Shown: positions 24,506-35,378, counted from the stretch's first letter. The stretch is 64,000 bases of DNA from CAZCAC01 sp964496575 (GCA_964496575.1 CAZCAC010000017.1:35673-99672); one strand, 5' to 3'. The notes: generated by a model not told the origin, from the letters alone. Program-made: numbers and translations.

Positions 24506-26230
24506 TCAGGGGAGGAATCGGATGACGATCGAGCCGCTGGTATTGCGATTGCCGGCGGCTGGATCGGTGTAGAGGAGCTGGAAGGCGACGGTGTCGCCCG
24601 GTGCGATCGCGCCGGGGCCGGAGGAGAAGGGGGGGTGTGACAGGTCCAGGGGCACGAGGGCGGAACCGCTGGCGTCGAATACCAACCAGGTGGCGAGGTG
24701 GAGCTCGCCGGAGACGCAGAGCGTGCCGGCGTCGTAGGGGAGCGGGGGCCCCGGGGCGCCGTAGACGAGTCGGGCACGGGCGGTGGGAGGGACGCCCGTG
24801 ACGACGAGCCGAGTGAGGTTGTTGCGCAGGCTGATCGGCCCGGAGACGGTGAGGTTTGCGCCGGCCCCGACGGAGTTGGGGGTGGTGGGGCAGCCGTTCC
24901 CGCGGTCCCCGGCCGCACCGCGGTAGATGGCGATGCGGCCCTTCTTGTAGGTCTCCCCTGGGGGGATGAACCTCGGATCGGACACGACCCACTCGGCCAG
25001 CCCGTCGCCGTCGTGGTCGTCGATCAGGTAGAGGTACTGGCCGAGCTTGTAGTCGTTGTCGGGCCGTCCCACGTGCTTCCAGAGAACCGCACCCGTGCGC
25101 CCGGAGATCAGGTACACGGCGCCGCTGCGCCAGTGTGGCGGATGCACCGACTCCGCGGGCGCACCGACGAGGAGATCAGGGAATCCGTCTCCATTCACGT
25201 CCTTGCCCGAGACCGTGGCATCGCCGAAGGCGGCGTTGGCGGTGGTGTAGTCGGCACCGTTGAAGAAGCGCAGGATCGAGCCGTCATCTCCGGAGAAGAT
25301 GTAGACGCCGCACTTGTGGCCCCCTGCCACCCCGTAGGTTCCTGGAGCGCCTGCCGCGATATCGTCGATGCCGTCCCCGTTCCAGTCTCCAGCGACGCTC
25401 ACGGACACGCCGAGCTCCTCGTCGACTCGCGTCCCATCGAACGTCATCAGCTCGGCTCCGGTCTTCCCCGAGAAGAGGATGACCCGCCCGGCGTTGGAGA
25501 GTGATGGCGAGTACAGGTAATCCCCGATCAGGTAGTCACTTCCCCCGTCCCCGTCCCAGTCTCCGTAGGGAACGACCTGGGGGTTCCTCCCCATCCCGAC
25601 CCAGAGGGTGGTGTGCTCGCGGAACAGGGCGCCGGTTGGGGCGCTGTAGAGACGGACCCAGAACTCCTCGGTTCCGGTTGTGGCGAGTTCGGGATGGCCG
25701 TCGCCATCGAGGTCGCCGAGCCCATACACATGATTACCGATGCGATCCCAGGAGTTGTGCTCGGTGATCTCCTGGATCAGCGTGTGGGTCGCCCCGCTGA
25801 AGATCCGCACGACCCCCTCGTAGAACTCCAGGGTGAAGGCATTAGGAGCCCCGACGGCGTAGTCGGGAACGTCGTCGTCGTCCCACAGGCCGATCCCCGT
25901 GACATCGGAGCCGTGGCTGTCGTGCCACCCGGGCCGGTAGGTGCTCCGGTACCTCACTAGTGTCGACCAATCTGCTCCCGAGCGCACCCGGTGCATGTGA
26001 GGCAGGGGACTACCGTAAATGAAGTCCCGGATTCCATCCCCGTTGACGTCCCCGATCGTGTCGAACCTGTAGAAGCGGTGGTCCCACTGAGAGGAGTCTC
26101 CCACGAAGACGTGGAGCAGCTCCTGGGCGGTAGCCGTTGGATTCGAAGGCGAGGCGAGGAAAAGGCCGAGGCCCACGAGAACAACGACCCCGTGTCGAGA
26201 GCGAAGAGACCTCAGAAATGTGCGGCTCAT
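24506..26230 (-). CDS. Secreted FG-GAP (integrin-alpha-like) propeller protein
   Basis: 574 residues from ATG 26230, with a signal peptide (VVVLVGLGLFLASPSNPTATAQ); GTG at 26236 would add two residues. At least six FG-GAP repeats are visible, each with a D-x-[DN]-x-DG-x2-D calcium motif: DVNGDGIRDFIYG, DLDGDGHPEL, DWDGDGGSDYLIGD, DWNGDGIDDIAAGAPG, DVNGDGFPDLLVGAP and DHDGDGLAEW. They make a seven-bladed beta-propeller of the integrin-alpha type. The last 130 residues (from CPTTPNSVGAGANLTVSG to IVIRFLP) form a separate domain that is a diverged relative of the C-terminal domain on other secreted proteins of this window. Ligand unknown. A short upstream frame overlaps its start region. Confidence 0.9.
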   Translation of the reverse strand: MSRTFLRSLRSRHGVVVLVGLGLFLASPSNPTATAQELLHVFVGDSSQWDHRFYRFDTIGDVNGDGIRDFIYGSPLPHMHRVRSGADWSTLVRYRSTYRPGWHDSHGSDVTGIGLWDDDDVPDYAVGAPNAFTLEFYEGVVRIFSGATHTLIQEITEHNSWDRIGNHVYGLGDLDGDGHPELATTGTEEFWVRLYSAPTGALFREHTTLWVGMGRNPQVVPYGDWDGDGGSDYLIGDYLYSPSLSNAGRVILFSGKTGAELMTFDGTRVDEELGVSVSVAGDWNGDGIDDIAAGAPGTYGVAGGHKCGVYIFSGDDGSILRFFNGADYTTANAAFGDATVSGKDVNGDGFPDLLVGAPAESVHPPHWRSGAVYLISGRTGAVLWKHVGRPDNDYKLGQYLYLIDDHDGDGLAEWVVSDPRFIPPGETYKKGRIAIYRGAAGDRGNGCPTTPNSVGAGANLTVSGPISLRNNLTRLVVTGVPPTARARLVYGAPGPPLPYDAGTLCVSGELHLATWLVFDASGSALVPLDLSHPPFSSGPGAIAPGDTVAFQLLYTDPAAGNRNTSGSIVIRFLP

Positions 26231-26232
26231 GA

Positions 26233-26424
26233 TCACGGCGATTCGAAGTCGTAGGTGTAGATGCGGAAGCCGGTCAAGCCGTCGCCGACGAAGAGCAGCC
26301 GATCAGTGACGTAGTCGTCGAAGTCGGCTGCCTCCAGCGCGGGGGGCACGTCGCACAGGTACAGGAAACAAGTCTCCCCCGGAGTCTGGATCAGCTTCTC
26401 GGGAACGAGGCGGGTCTCGTCCAT
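26233..26424 (-). CDS. Small hypothetical protein, possibly a remnant
   Basis: 63 residues from ATG 26424 (MDETRLVPEKLIQ) to TGA at 26233-26235, which falls within the GTG/ATG start region of the FG-GAP gene, so the two could be coupled. Codon use is GC3-biased and looks coding. Upstream, in another frame, lies a signal-peptide-like stretch (GWVLTTLTFLTANVAGAA), so the original gene may have been longer and frameshifted, or this may be an intact short protein. No family is recognised. Confidence 0.4.
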   Translation of the reverse strand: MDETRLVPEKLIQTPGETCFLYLCDVPPALEAADFDDYVTDRLLFVGDGLTGFRIYTYDFESP

Positions 26425-26784
26425 GGTTCCCTCGACGTCGAAGCCGCGCCCGCGACGTTTGCCGTCAGGAAAGTGAGAGTGGTCAGAACCCAACCGCTCC
26501 GCCGGATTGCCCGAGGGGAGACGGTGGTCGTCAGGGGGGCACTTGGGCAGCAATGAGTTTCATCGTTCGCACTCCTCTTCTCTCGCCTTCGTTCGGCCAT
26601 TTCGGCCGGCGAGCGCCCGGAACCCGACGTGGGTCCCGTGCTTCTATCCAGGAGACGGCGGGGTCCGGTTTTCCGCAAGAAGCCCCGGTCGGAATCCCCG
26701 AGTGGTGGACACCGACCGGGGCGAGTACAGGCTCAGTGCTGTTGCGGCAGCACCATCAGCCTGTGGCGCGGGTCCCGTGACGTG
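26425..26784. other. Intergenic region with possible broken gene remnant
   Basis: 360 bases between the small frame and the UvrA-like gene. It includes the out-of-frame signal-peptide-like stretch near 26455-26520 and ATG AAA CTC at 26561-26563 (minus strand), which soon meets a stop after a C-run. Nothing else is supported; base composition is a little lower in GC than the genes around it. Confidence 0.4.
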
Positions 26785-29700
26785 TCAGCCGGAGTCGCAC
26801 ACGAACCCGTCGTTCTCGCCCAGCCCGAGGCACAACGAGAGGTCCGAAGCCGCGACCAACGCCGCATGGTGATCGACGACGACCACCAGGTCGCCGCGGT
26901 CGGCGAGCTCGCGGAACGCCTCGACGAGGCGCGAAAGATCGGCCAGGTGCTGTCCGGCGGCGGGCTCGTCGAAGAGGTGCAGCGCGGGGGACCGGCGACT
27001 CGAGAGACTCTTCGCCAGCGCCAGGCGCTGCACCTCGCCGCCCGAGAGGCTCGTGACCTCGCGACCGGCGGAGAGGTGTCCCAGGCCGACGCGCGAGAGC
27101 GCTTCGAAGGCGCTCCGCAGGCGACCGCTAGGCAGAACCGAGGCGAGCGCGCCCACCGGCTGCTCCAGGAACTGCGCCACGTCGAACCCACCCCAGCGCA
27201 CCGCCAGCACCTCCGGCCGGTAGCGCCGGCCCTCGCAGGTCGGGCACGGGAGGTCGAGGTCGGCCATGAAGTCCATGGCCACGCGCTCCCGACCCGATCC
27301 GCCGCACGCCGGGCAGCGCCCCTTCGGGCTCCTGAAGCTGAACGCCTGACGCGGCAGCTCCGTCCCGGCGGCCTCGGCGTGAAAGAGACGCTGCAAGGAA
27401 CTCATCAGCTCGAGCGCGGTCAGCACCGTGCCTCCGCGCGAGACCGCGCGCCGGCCGCGCACGGCCCGGAAGTGCTCGAGGCCTCCGGTCAGCTCGATCG
27501 AGGTGCAGCCGACGGGAGCGCCGGCGGTGAAGGAGGCCTCGAGCACCTCGAAGAGCAGCGTGCTCTTGCCGCTGCCCGAGGGTCCGGTGACCGTCACGAC
27601 ACCGGAGCGGGGGAGCTCGAGGTCGATGCCGCCGAGAGGACCGGCGGCGACCTCGACGAGGCGCACGCGTTCGCGGTCCGGTGGGGGGAGCTCCGGCTCG
27701 AGGGTCGTCCTCGAGGCGCGGGCCGTCGGACCGTCGCCGGCCAGGAGCTCCTCCGGCGGACCCGACCCGATGAGCCGTCCCCCCTCGACGCCCGCTCCCG
27801 GACCGAGTTCGATCAGGTGGTCGGCGCCGCGCAGGATGAGGGGATCGTGCTCGACGACGACGACGGTGTTGCCCGCCGCGCAGAGCTGTCGCAGCGAGGC
27901 GAGCAGCATCCGGGCCTCGTCCGGCTGCAGGCCGGCGCTCGGCTCGTCGAGCACCAGCGTGGCTCCGGAGAGGTTCGCGCGCAGGACGCTCGCCAGGCGG
28001 GCCCGCTGTTGCTCGCCGCCGGAGAGCTCCTGGCTGCGGCGCCCGAGCGAGAGGTGTCCGAGGCCCAGCGCGATCAGCTCCTCGAGGCGTGCCTCGATCT
28101 CGGGCAGGAGCGCGCCGATCGCCGCGGCGGCGGACGGGGCCGCGCCGGCGGCGGACGCGCCGAGGGTCTCGAGAGCCGTGGCCACCTCCGTCAGCGACAG
28201 CTCGAGGAGCTCGGGCAGGCTGCGGCCGCCGAGCTCGACCCCGCGCGCCTCGGCTCCGATTCCCGCGCCGCCGCACTCGAGGCACGGCCGGTCGACGAGC
28301 GGCGCCGTCCAGGCGCTCGAGTTCCGGTGCCCGGCGCGCCTCGCCGCCTCACGCTCGACGAGGATCAGGAAGCCCTCCCAGCGCGCCTCGAAACGGTGTG
28401 CGCCGGAGCCCTCGCGTTTGTCCTCGGCGAACTCCCAGGTCACCTCGAAGCGCTCCTCGCCAGCTCCCTCGAGCGCGAGGCGACGAGCTCGCTCGGGAAG
28501 CGCCTCCCACGGCAGCGCCAGATCGACGCTCTCCCCGAGGGCGGCGCGAAGCGTCGCGACGTGCTGGCCATCCGGTTCGGAGAAGAAGGCCCCCGGCCGC
28601 GTGCCGCCCAGCGCACCGTCGAGGAGCGAGCGTTCGGGAGCGGTCACCAGAAGCGCCGGATCGCAGCGCGCGACGACGCCCCGCCCTTCGCAGGCGGGGC
28701 AGGCGCCGAGCGTCCGGTCGGGGCTGAAGTGCTCGGCGGAAAGGCGGCACGGCTCGCCGTCCACCACCCCGGCGCGCGAGAAGAGCAGCCGCAGGATCGG
28801 GCCGAGTCCGCTCTGGGTCGCGACGGTCGAGCGGCGGCCCGGCGGCGGCTCGCTCTGCTTCAGGCTCAGCGTGGGCCCGAGGCCGCTGGCGCGCTCGAGC
28901 CGAGGTCGGGGCATTCGCCGCACGTGACGCCGCACCTCGAAGGGCAGGCTCTCGGCGAAGCGTCGCCAGGCCTCCGCGGCGAGCGTATCGAACGCGAGCG
29001 AGCTCTTGCCGCTGCCGGAGACGCCACAGATCGCGGTCAGCGCGCCGCGGGGGAAGCGCGCCTCCACGCCTCGAAGGTTGTTCGTATGGACCCCGTCGAG
29101 CCGGATCTCCCGCGGCAGCGGGGCCGCCGGCCGTGGCTCGCGATTGGCCGTCAGCGGGGACCAGTCGAGCTCGGGCTCGGCGCGGATGACCCCGTCCTCG
29201 AGCTCGGTCAGGTGATCCGCGGCGGCCCAGAGGTGACGGTGGTGGGAGATGGCGACGACCGTGTGCCCCGCCTCGACCAGTCGATCGATCGCGGCGATGA
29301 GCAGAGCCAGGTCGCTCGGGTGCAGGCCGCGGTCGGGCTCGTCGAGCAGGAGCATCGTCGGCTTCGCGTCGGCCGTGCCGAGCAGCGTCGCGAGCTTCAC
29401 GCGTTGCGACTCGCCGCGACTGAGCTGGTTCGAGGGCTGGCCGAGGCAGAGGTAGCCGAGTCCCAGCTCGTCCATCGCCGTGCAGAGGTTCGCGATCGAC
29501 GGGTCGTCCGCGAAGAAGTCCACCGCCTCGCGCACGGAGAGAGCGAGCACCTCGGCGATCGACTTGCCGCGAAGCCGGACGGACAGGATCTCGGGGGCGT
29601 AGCGCCCGCCGCCGCAAGCCTCGCAGACGAGCTCGACGTCCTCGAAGAGGTGCAGGCCGACGCGGATCGTTCCCAGGCCCTCGCAGCTCGCACAGCGCCC

Positions 29701-31446
29701 CTGCTTGTTGTTGTAGGAGAAGTGCCCCGCCCCGAAGCCGCGCGCGCGGGCTTCCCCGGTCGCCGCGAAGCGCTTGCGCACCAGCTCGAAGAGACCCGAC
29801 CAGGTGGCGGGCGTGCTGCGCGAGGTCCGGCCGATGGGACGCGCGTCGAGCGCGCGCACCGACTCGGCGGGGGCGCCCTCCAGCGCCTCGAACGGCCCTC
29901 CGGGTCGGCCGGTCAGCGCCGGCAGGAGCGTGCCGAAGACGAGCGAGCTCTTGCCCGCGCCGGTGGGCCCGATGACGACGTTCAGCGCGCCGAGCCGGAT
30001 GCGAAACTCGCCGCCCCGAAGGTTGTGGAGGGTCGGCCCGCGCAGGACCAACGTCGCGGACCCCGCCCGCCGCACCGTCTTCGGGGTCGGCGGCGGGCCG
30101 AGCGGGTGCTCGGGGAGCGGCCCCGAGCTCAGCACTTCGCCGCCCTCCGGGCCGGCTCCCGGCCCGAGCCTCACGATCCGGTCGGCGTGGCGGACCAGGT
30201 CGGGATCGTGCTCGATGACGGCGAGCGTATTGCCGAGCGCGCGCAGCTCGTCGAGCACCGCGCGCATCCCCGCCTGCCCGCCGGGGTGCAGGCCGAGCGT
30301 CGGCTCGTCCAGGGCGAAGAGCACGCCGCAGAGCCCCGCCGAGAGCTGGGCGGAGAGGCGCAGTCGCTGTCCCTCGCCGCCGGAGAGCGTGGTGCTCTCG
30401 CGATCGAGTGCGAGGTGTCCGAGACCGAGCCGCCGCAGGCGAACGAGGCGCGCGTCGAGCTCGGGACGCAGGGCACGTAGTACTTCCGATTGCGGCAGCT
30501 CTTGCAGGGCGCGGGGCAGGTCTCGCGCGGGGAGCGCGAGGAGATCGGGGAGGCGGCGCTCGCCGATCCGCGCCTCGCGCCCGGCCCGGGCCAGGCGCGA
30601 GCCGTCGCAGGTCGTGCAGGGAACCGAACGCACGAAGCGCAGGACGTTCGGGTTGCGATTGCGCTTCAGGGTCTCGGCGATGACGGGAACGAGCCCGCGG
30701 TAGTAGCCCTCCTCGCGCGGCCTCGCGGTGATCCCCTCCCACCTCATGCGCGACTCGATCGGGTGCTTGCCGAAGGGCACCTTCAGCGCCCTGGTGCCGA
30801 AGAGAACGACGTCGCGCTGGTCCTGGGTGAGCTCGCCCCACGGCGTGTGGACGTCGAAGCCGTGAGCGTGACAGATCGTATCCATCACCTCGAGCGTGAC
30901 CTGGCTGTAGACGGTGTACCCGTTCCTCAGCGTCGGCACCAGCGCGCCATCGCGCAGGCTCTTCCTCGGATCGGCGACGAGCAGCGCGGGGTCGACGCGG
31001 TCCTCCACGCCGAGCCCGCTGCAAGCCTCGCAGGCGCCGAGGGGCTGGTTGAAGCTGAAGTGGCTGCGCGTCAGAGCGGCGCCGCCCGGATCGACAGCGG
31101 TCCGAGCGAAGAGGAGCCGCAGGAGGTCGAGGGTGCCGGTCAGCGTGCCGACGGTCGAGCGCGCGCTGGGGGAGAGGGCGCGCTCCCCGACGGCGATGGT
31201 GGGCGGTAGCCCGGAGAGCTCACGGACCGCCGCGCGCCCGAGCTTCCCGAAGAATTGCCTCGCCCGGGGGGTGAGCGAGGACAGGTAGCGGTACTGCCCC
31301 TCGCGCACGAGGGTGTCGAAGACGAGCGAGGTCTTCCCCGAGCCGGAGGGCCCGACGACGGCGATCCACTCCCCGTGGGGCAGGTCGAGGTCGACGCCGC
31401 GCAGGTTGTGCTCGGTGGCGCCGCGGAGGGTGATCGCCGGAGACAT
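26785..31446 (-). CDS. Double-length UvrA-like protein with four ABC cores
   Basis: 1553 residues from ATG 31446. A standard UvrA has about 940 residues and two ABC ATPase cores; this protein has four. Walker A motifs lie near residues 33 (GPSGSGKTS), 490 (GPTGAGKSS), 810 (GVSGSGKSS) and 1290 (GPSGSGKST). Signatures are LSGGEGQR, LSRGESQR, LSGGEQQR and LSGGEVQR. The UvrA-specific zinc segments are present: HFSFNQPLGACEACSGLG, CTTCDGSRLARAGR, FSYNNKQGRCASCEGLG, and a second set (LGACPACEGRG, CLECGGAGIG, FSFRSPKGRCPACGG). So it looks like two shortened UvrA units fused head to tail, as in the doubled UvrA of Chlamydia. A role in damage recognition or in another DNA-binding task is likely; since the housekeeping UvrA is not in the window, I cannot say which this is. 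Confidence 0.92.
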   Translation of the reverse strand: MSPAITLRGATEHNLRGVDLDLPHGEWIAVVGPSGSGKTSLVFDTLVREGQYRYLSSLTPRARQFFGKLGRAAVRELSGLPPTIAVGERALSPSARSTVGTLTGTLDLLRLLFARTAVDPGGAALTRSHFSFNQPLGACEACSGLGVEDRVDPALLVADPRKSLRDGALVPTLRNGYTVYSQVTLEVMDTICHAHGFDVHTPWGELTQDQRDVVLFGTRALKVPFGKHPIESRMRWEGITARPREEGYYRGLVPVIAETLKRNRNPNVLRFVRSVPCTTCDGSRLARAGREARIGERRLPDLLALPARDLPRALQELPQSEVLRALRPELDARLVRLRRLGLGHLALDRESTTLSGGEGQRLRLSAQLSAGLCGVLFALDEPTLGLHPGGQAGMRAVLDELRALGNTLAVIEHDPDLVRHADRIVRLGPGAGPEGGEVLSSGPLPEHPLGPPPTPKTVRRAGSATLVLRGPTLHNLRGGEFRIRLGALNVVIGPTGAGKSSLVFGTLLPALTGRPGGPFEALEGAPAESVRALDARPIGRTSRSTPATWSGLFELVRKRFAATGEARARGFGAGHFSYNNKQGRCASCEGLGTIRVGLHLFEDVELVCEACGGGRYAPEILSVRLRGKSIAEVLALSVREAVDFFADDPSIANLCTAMDELGLGYLCLGQPSNQLSRGESQRVKLATLLGTADAKPTMLLLDEPDRGLHPSDLALLIAAIDRLVEAGHTVVAISHHRHLWAAADHLTELEDGVIRAEPELDWSPLTANREPRPAAPLPREIRLDGVHTNNLRGVEARFPRGALTAICGVSGSGKSSLAFDTLAAEAWRRFAESLPFEVRRHVRRMPRPRLERASGLGPTLSLKQSEPPPGRRSTVATQSGLGPILRLLFSRAGVVDGEPCRLSAEHFSPDRTLGACPACEGRGVVARCDPALLVTAPERSLLDGALGGTRPGAFFSEPDGQHVATLRAALGESVDLALPWEALPERARRLALEGAGEERFEVTWEFAEDKREGSGAHRFEARWEGFLILVEREAARRAGHRNSSAWTAPLVDRPCLECGGAGIGAEARGVELGGRSLPELLELSLTEVATALETLGASAAGAAPSAAAAIGALLPEIEARLEELIALGLGHLSLGRRSQELSGGEQQRARLASVLRANLSGATLVLDEPSAGLQPDEARMLLASLRQLCAAGNTVVVVEHDPLILRGADHLIELGPGAGVEGGRLIGSGPPEELLAGDGPTARASRTTLEPELPPPDRERVRLVEVAAGPLGGIDLELPRSGVVTVTGPSGSGKSTLLFEVLEASFTAGAPVGCTSIELTGGLEHFRAVRGRRAVSRGGTVLTALELMSSLQRLFHAEAAGTELPRQAFSFRSPKGRCPACGGSGRERVAMDFMADLDLPCPTCEGRRYRPEVLAVRWGGFDVAQFLEQPVGALASVLPSGRLRSAFEALSRVGLGHLSAGREVTSLSGGEVQRLALAKSLSSRRSPALHLFDEPAAGQHLADLSRLVEAFRELADRGDLVVVVDHHAALVAASDLSLCLGLGENDGFVCDSG

Positions 31447-31464
31447 GCGGTGCCGGCCCACCGG

Positions 31465-34400
31465 TCAGTCTCGAGAGGCCACCGCGCGAGTGCCGGCGCT
31501 GGCCATGACGGTCCGCAGATCGCCCATCGTATAAGGCTTCTCCAGACAGGCCACGAAGCCGTGTCGCCGGTACTCCGCCAGGGCCGAGTTGTCGGCGTAC
31601 CCGCTGGTGACGATGGCGCGAACCTCGTGATCGATCTGCCGCAGCTGGTCTAGGGTCTCGAGTCCACCCATCCCGCCGACAATGGTCAGGTCGAGGATGG
31701 CGAAGCTGAAGGGGGTGCCCGCCGACCTGGCGCGGTCATAGGTGTCGACCGCGTCGCGCCCGTCCGCCACCGTGACACAATCGAATCCGAGCTGCGCCAG
31801 CATTCGCGAGAGGATCTCCCGGATGTCCGGCTCGTCGTCGAGGATCAGCACGCGCCCTCCGCGGGGTGCGTCGAGGTCGGAGCTCGGCGGCCGCGCCGCC
31901 GGCTGCTCCTCGGTCGCCGGGAGATGGATGGAGAACTCCGTCCCGCGCTCGGGCTCGGTCTCCACCGCCAGACGACCGCGATGGCGCTCGACGATCGAGT
32001 GGACGATCGCCAGACCCAGGCCGCTCCCCTTCTCCCGGGTCGTGAAGTACGGGTCGTAGATCCTGGGCAGATCCCGCGCCGGAATCCGCAGCCTTCGTCC
32101 CGGATGGATATCACGACCTCCTCTCGGCCACCCTGCCGATGATTGCGGCAGCTCACGCGAATCGTGCCGGAGTCGTCCATGGCCTGGCGCGAGTTGATCA
32201 GGATGTTGCCGATCGCCTGCCGGAGCTGCGTGGGGTCGGCGACGATGCTCCGCAGGTCCGCGTCCATCTCGATCCGGCAGTCCGTGCGGGCCCCGCTCAT
32301 GGTCAGGTCCACCGACTGCTCGACGATCTCGGCGACGGAGACCACCTCCAGCTTCGGTGCTCCCCCCTTGGCGAAGGTCAAGAGCTGCTGGGTGAGACGG
32401 CTCGCATTGTCGGTCGCCTTGAGGGCCTTCTCGAAGCGGCGCTCGCGCTCGTCCGGTGTCTCCGAGCTCGTGGCCGCCAGGTTCAGGTTCCCCTGGATCA
32501 CCGTCAGCAGGTTGTTGAAGTCGTGAGCGATCCCCCCCGCGAGCAGTCCCAGGGACTCGAGCTTCTGCCGCCTGAAGAGCTCGCTGTCGAGCAGGCGCTT
32601 GGCGGTGACGTCGCGCAGAGCGAGAACCGTGCCGAGCTGCTGGTCGTCGGCGGTGCGCATCGCGGCCGCGGAGATCTCCAGGTACCGCGGCGGGCGGTCC
32701 GGTGGCGTCAGCCTGAAGACGCGGGGCGCTCCGCCCTCGATGGCCTCCTGCATCGACTCGGCGGAATCGATCACGGCACCGCCGCTCTCCGCCGACGGGT
32801 CGTCCTCGATCTCGAGCACACCCTCCAGCACCGACCACAGCGTACGCCCCTCGAGCTCCTGGCTCCCCAGCCCGAGCACGCTCTCCGCGGCCGGGTTGGC
32901 CAGCACGATCTCGAGGTCGGGATCCAGCGTGAGCACGCCGTCGGAGATGTTCAGCAGGGTCGCCTCCAGCTTGCGGGACTCGACCTTCACGGCACGCTCC
33001 GATTCCTGCAGCTTCACCGTCCGCGCGTGGACCTCCTTCTCGAGCTCCTGGGCGTAGCAGCGACGGGTGTGCAGGGTGAACCCGACCCACAGGCCACCCA
33101 GGAGGAGCAAGGCGTACGAAGCCAGGGCCCACCAGCGGAACCAGACCTCGGTCAGGACCGTGATCGTCCCCGTGGACGCCACGGCGCTCTCTCGACCATC
33201 GGCACCCAGGGCCTGCACGTGGAAGCGGTACTCGCCGGCCGGGACGTTCGTGTACCGGATCTCCTGGGACGGCAGCTCCCGCGCCGCCTCGAACTCGGGC
33301 CGGAAGCCCTCGAGCCAGGTGCGATAGCGGGTGCGTCCCTCGTCGATGAAGGTGAGCCCACGAAAGCGAAAGGTGATCTGCTCGGCGGGGGCGTGGAGAA
33401 CGAGCCTCTCGTCCGCCGGGTAGCGCCGGCCGTCGACCTCGTACCCGAGGATCTCCAGCAGTGGTTCGGCGAGGGAGGGCAGGTCGAACTCGTCGCGGTA
33501 GATCCAGACGCCGCTGTCCGTTCCGATCCATACGGCTCCGTCCGAGGCGAGCACCAGCGCATCCCGGTTCGTCTCGCGGCCGTGCAGGCCGTCCTCCACG
33601 GTGAAGTGCTCGAGCCGCTCCCCGTCCCAGCGCATCACGCCGGCGTCGGTGCCGAACCAGGTCCGCTCCCGGTCGTCCTTCAGGATGCTGTAGGTCGGTC
33701 GATCGATGACCGGATCGGGTGGGCTCGTCTTGACCAGTTCGTCGCCGACGATCTCGAAGAGGCCGCTGCCGGTGCCGACCCAGATCGGGCCGCCGGGAAA
33801 GGCCTCGACGCAGTACGCGCTGTCACCACCCAGTCGCTTTTCATCCCTGAACTGCGTGACCTCCTCGCCGAGCAGGCGGAAGACCCCGGTCTTCCCCGTG
33901 GCTACGTAGATCGCGCCGTCGGGTCCCTCACACACGCGGCGCACCGAGGCGTACACGCCCGGCTCGAAACCGGGCAGCCTGACCCGGACGAATCCCTCGG
34001 CGGTCCGTCGATGAAGGCCCTCGTGGGTGCCCACCCACATCCGGCCGACCCGATCGAAGTGGAGAGCGTACGCATAACCCGAAGGCCCCTCCGCACCCCG
34101 ATACCAGGTCAGTCGCCGCTCGGCGTCCAGCCGCGCCAGGCCGGCCTGGTTGCACGCGAGCCAGAGCACTCCCGCAGAATCCTCTTCGATGTCCATGACC
34201 CGGCAGGCGGTGCCGGGATTCCATTCGAGATCCAGCACCTCGGGCTCTCCGTCCCAGAAGGTCACACCGAGCGGGTGCCCCAGGACCACCTGGCCCGAAG
34301 GGCGTTCGTGGATGGCGCTGACCTCGTCCTCGAACAGACCCTGCAGGTGGGTGAGTCCGGCGAAGCGGCGACTGATGATCTTGCTGACGCCCCGCTGGCT

Positions 34401-35378
34401 CGCGATCCAGATGTTCCCCTCCCGATCCAGGAAGAAGTCGTTGACCCCGTCGCTGCTGAGCCCGCTCTCCCGGGTCAAGGTCTCCACGGACCCGTCGCGA
34501 TAGTAGTGCACCGAGGTCGGATCACCGAAGTAGAGGCCACCCATCGGATCTTCCAGCGTGGAGACGCCGGAGTGCAGCATGGACAGATCGAAGGGCGGCC
34601 CCTCGTAGACTCGCTCCAGCCGATCACCCCGTAGCCGTCCGATCCAGCTCTCGCCGACGACCCACAGCGTCTCGCCGTCCCGGCTCTCGGTCACGCCCAC
34701 GACGTCGTGTTCCGGCTGGCCGTCGTGACCGTGGAACTCGATCTCGCCGGTCGCGTGGTCGAAGCTGTGCAACCCGCTGTGAGTCGCCAGGTAGGTCCGG
34801 CCGCGGTGGAGCGCCATTCCGGTGATGTCCCGCAGCCGATCGTCCGGACCCAGGATCGACCATTCGGTGCCGTCCCACGTGCCGAGGACTCCCTGGGCCG
34901 CAGCCACCGTCACGCACTCGCGACCCTCTTCATCGGAAAAGGCAGCCATTGCGCCGATGACCCACCAGTCCTCGAGGTGGACCGCCGGCCTGGGGATGCG
35001 GTTCCAGCGTTCGCCGTCGAAGAAGGAGAGCGAGATCGGCTGGCGCCCGTCGGCCGCCCAGATTCCGCCGCTCGCGGAGGCGATGGTGTCGCGATACCCC
35101 GGACGGGGGAAGCCCGACCCCTGGTCGATCGTGTCCCAGGATCGGCCGTCGTAGCAGACCATGCCCTCGTAGGTGGCGAACCACATCCTGCCCTGCCCAT
35201 CCTGCGCGACCCCGTGGACGGCATAGCACGGGAGGCCGTCCTGCTCCGTGTAGGTTCGGATGTGATAGCTCTGGGCGACGGCCGCGGCGGGCAGCAGGGC
35301 GGCGAGAGCGAGGACGGCAAGGACCGCCGTGGACAGACGCCGGCTGGTGGACGGGATTGCTGGGCTGCGCGTGACCAT
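31465..35378 (-). pseudogene. Hybrid propeller histidine kinase, split by a frameshift
   Basis: The gene begins at ATG 35378 with a signal peptide (VLALAALLPAAAVAQ). It then has two-component-regulator propeller repeats (GRMWFATYEGMVCYDG, GNIWIASQRGVSKI, GRMWVGTHEGLHRR), a Y_Y_Y-like domain, a membrane span (WWALASYALLLLGGLWVGF), a PAS domain, HisKA with GGIAHDFNNLL, and the start of an HATPase domain. Near 32083-32087 the frame breaks: VVISIRDEGCGF continues in another frame as IPARDLPRIYDPYFTTREKG, which is the expected next motif. One missing base between GCGG and ATTCC explains it. The rest holds GSGLGLAIV and a receiver domain (ILDDEP, FAILDL, TSGY, EKPY). Intact length would be about 1304 residues. 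It may be a real mutation or a sequence error. Confidence 0.85.

Noticed and set aside
26629..30480. 1283-codon plus-strand frame opposite the UvrA-like gene
   Set aside because: Antisense to a gene with many verified motifs; its sequence is low-complexity Arg/Ala/Glu.
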